Part shown: one piece after another, positions 5,954 to 6,816 of the stretch | How the letters are laid out: every line of letters begins with the position of its first letter | Position numbering within the stretch: position 1 is the first letter of the stretch | DNA from: an uncultured Alphaproteobacteria bacterium | Lineage (GTDB): Bacteria > Pseudomonadota > Alphaproteobacteria > Thalassobaculales > Thalassobaculaceae | Assembly: GCA_938028645.1 (NCBI GenBank) | Contig: CALIMD010000112.1 | Coordinates: forward strand, 1-6,816 | DNA length: 6,816 nucleotides | Direction of reading: 5' to 3' | Notes under the pieces: model-generated | What the model saw: the letters and a program-made list of their open reading frames with translations, nothing else | Database searches by the model: none | What the model was told of the DNA's origin: nothing | Position numbers and translations under genes: made by a program

Positions 5954-6400
5954 ATGATCTGTATTAGGAAATTATTTTGTCAGCTATCGCTGGTGCTGAT
6001 TTGTCTATCGCTTTCAACTATCTATGATAGCCCGGCAGTAGCTCAGAGCAAACAAGATGTAGTAAATATTAAAAAAGTAATCCGTCAGCAGATAGAAGCA
6101 ATGAGGCGCGATGACTGGGATGAAGCTTTTAAATATGCATCCCGGGATATTCAGCTTTCTTTTGGGAACCCAAAAATCTTCCGAAAAATGGTGCTTGCTA
6201 AATATAGGATTGTTTATCAACCTCGCCTATCATCCTTCAAGAAAATAAAACTAGTCAATGGGGTCCCCGCGCAAGGGGTCTACATGATTGATGATACAGG
6301 AACGTCAGCCATGGTTATTTACTTTATGCGTCAAGATGAGAATAAAAATTGGAGAATAAACGGTGTTCAACTGTTTCCAGCAAAAAAGTTAGCTATTTAA
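5954..6400 (+). CDS. DUF4864 family exported protein
   Basis: This 148-residue protein matches the DUF4864 family, common in alphaproteobacteria and without an assigned biochemical role. Residues 1-30 form a Sec signal peptide with probable cleavage after SPAVA, leaving a mature periplasmic protein of about 118 residues. The mature part begins with a helix (DVVNIKKVIRQQIEAMRRDD) and the family signature DDWDEAFKYASRDIQLSFGN (53-72). FRKMVLAKYRIVYQPR and the closing WRINGVQLFPAKK follow. The overall shape resembles small NTF2-like or cystatin-like domains, which is inference. The ATG is preceded by a weak AAGAG about 11 bases upstream. It lies 77 bases after the lipoprotein gene and 77 bases before gpt on the same strand, with no convincing terminator on either side, so co-transcription is possible. 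Confidence 0.85.
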   Translation: MICIRKLFCQLSLVLICLSLSTIYDSPAVAQSKQDVVNIKKVIRQQIEAMRRDDWDEAFKYASRDIQLSFGNPKIFRKMVLAKYRIVYQPRLSSFKKIKLVNGVPAQGVYMIDDTGTSAMVIYFMRQDENKNWRINGVQLFPAKKLAI

Positions 6401-6477
6401 TTATTGAAAAGCTCTCGAAGATAGTTCTTATTGCTAGAGCGATCAAAAATTGGATTTTAAAATTTTTTGAGGAATTT

Positions 6478-6816
6478 ATGGAAGACGTTTCTTATACTAA
6501 AGGCTTCCCAGTTAGTTGGGAGGAATTACACCGAACAGCGAAGGCACTAGCATGGCGCCTCTTTGAACTCCCACAATTTGTTGGTGTTATTGCGATTACC
6601 CGGGGTGGACTGGTTCCAGCTGCGATAGTTGCAAGAGAACTTGAGATAAGAGTGTTGGATACCATAAGCGCTGTGAGTTATCACGATAATGCAGCAGATA
6701 AATTGGAGCAGCGTGAGCGGCAAGCGGTTAAACTTCTAAAAACACCTAGTCAGACTGACGATGGCGCTGGGTGGCTAATAGTTGATGATCTGGTTGACAC
6801 AGGAGAGACAGCAAAA
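6478..6816 (+). CDS. gpt: Xanthine (xanthine-guanine) phosphoribosyltransferase, N-terminal part (3' end outside window)
   Basis: Gpt transfers the phosphoribosyl group of PRPP onto xanthine or guanine (purine salvage, cytoplasmic or membrane-associated). The first 113 codons are present and open to the window end; E. coli Gpt is 152 residues. The start resembles E. coli Gpt: VSWEELHRTAKALAWRLF, then VIAITRGGLVPAAIVARELEIR (about 37-58, the RGGLVP phosphate-binding loop). DTISAVSYHDN follows, and the PRPP-binding motif LIVDDLVDTGETA lies at 100-112. Relative to E. coli Gpt there is a modest insertion around 75-97, before the PRPP loop. The ATG at 6478 has a clear ribosome site, GAGGA (6469-6473), 4 bases upstream. 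The 77-base gap before it has no convincing terminator. It may be read with the DUF4864 gene or from its own promoter. Confidence 0.93.
   Translation, partial: MEDVSYTKGFPVSWEELHRTAKALAWRLFELPQFVGVIAITRGGLVPAAIVARELEIRVLDTISAVSYHDNAADKLEQRERQAVKLLKTPSQTDDGAGWLIVDDLVDTGETAK

Noticed and set aside
6014..6220. Minus-strand 68-codon ORF inside the DUF4864 gene
   Set aside because: It is entirely antisense to a recognised family protein and has no family match.
6401..6477. Inverted repeat GCTCT...AGAGC as a terminator between the DUF4864 gene and gpt
   Set aside because: The stem is only 5 bp with a 20-base loop and no T-run directly after it.

Overview
The window looks like chromosomal DNA from an AT-rich, free-living alphaproteobacterium. 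The best evidence is the GyrB C-terminus, which ends in ALKVANLDV as alphaproteobacterial GyrB proteins commonly do. A short PuuD-type membrane protein, a DUF4864 protein and a Gpt-type xanthine phosphoribosyltransferase fit the same group. Genus cannot be read from this window. I see no transposase, integrase, phage gene, CRISPR array or toxin-antitoxin pair.

Layout. (1) 1-415: the 3' end of gyrB on the + strand. (2) 440-1716: a two-gene minus-strand unit, a small tryptophan-rich membrane protein followed by a glyoxalase-like (VOC) protein. Their start and stop codons overlap as ATGA, and the unit converges on gyrB. (3) 1717-1980: an AT-rich divergent promoter region with three TCTATA-containing repeats and a plausible sigma-70 promoter facing right. 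(4) 1981-2586: a five-helix membrane protein matching the membrane part of urate hydroxylase PuuD, followed by a strong intrinsic terminator. (5) 2587-3083: about 500 bases without a confident gene, holding that terminator and one doubtful 47-codon ORF. (6) 3084-4148: a minus-strand lipoprotein with a metallo-beta-lactamase fold of the NAPE-PLD type. (7) 4305-4381: tRNA-Arg(ACG) on the minus strand with encoded CCA and a near-consensus promoter. (8) 4383-4706: a long leader or intergenic region with small hairpins. (9) 4707-6816: three co-directional + strand genes, namely a coiled-coil lipoprotein with a diverged OmpA-like C-terminus, a secreted DUF4864 protein, and gpt, which is cut by the window end.

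Most gene products here act at the envelope: two lipoproteins, one exported protein and two integral membrane proteins. The cytosolic functions are gyrase, the VOC protein, tRNA-Arg and purine salvage by Gpt. Nothing ties them into one pathway. PuuD-like and Gpt both touch purine metabolism by family name, but they lie about 4 kb apart in separate units, so I do not infer a link. I found no convincing new multi-gene system. The points most worth a second look are the poorly characterised envelope proteins and the repeat cluster at 1796-1827.
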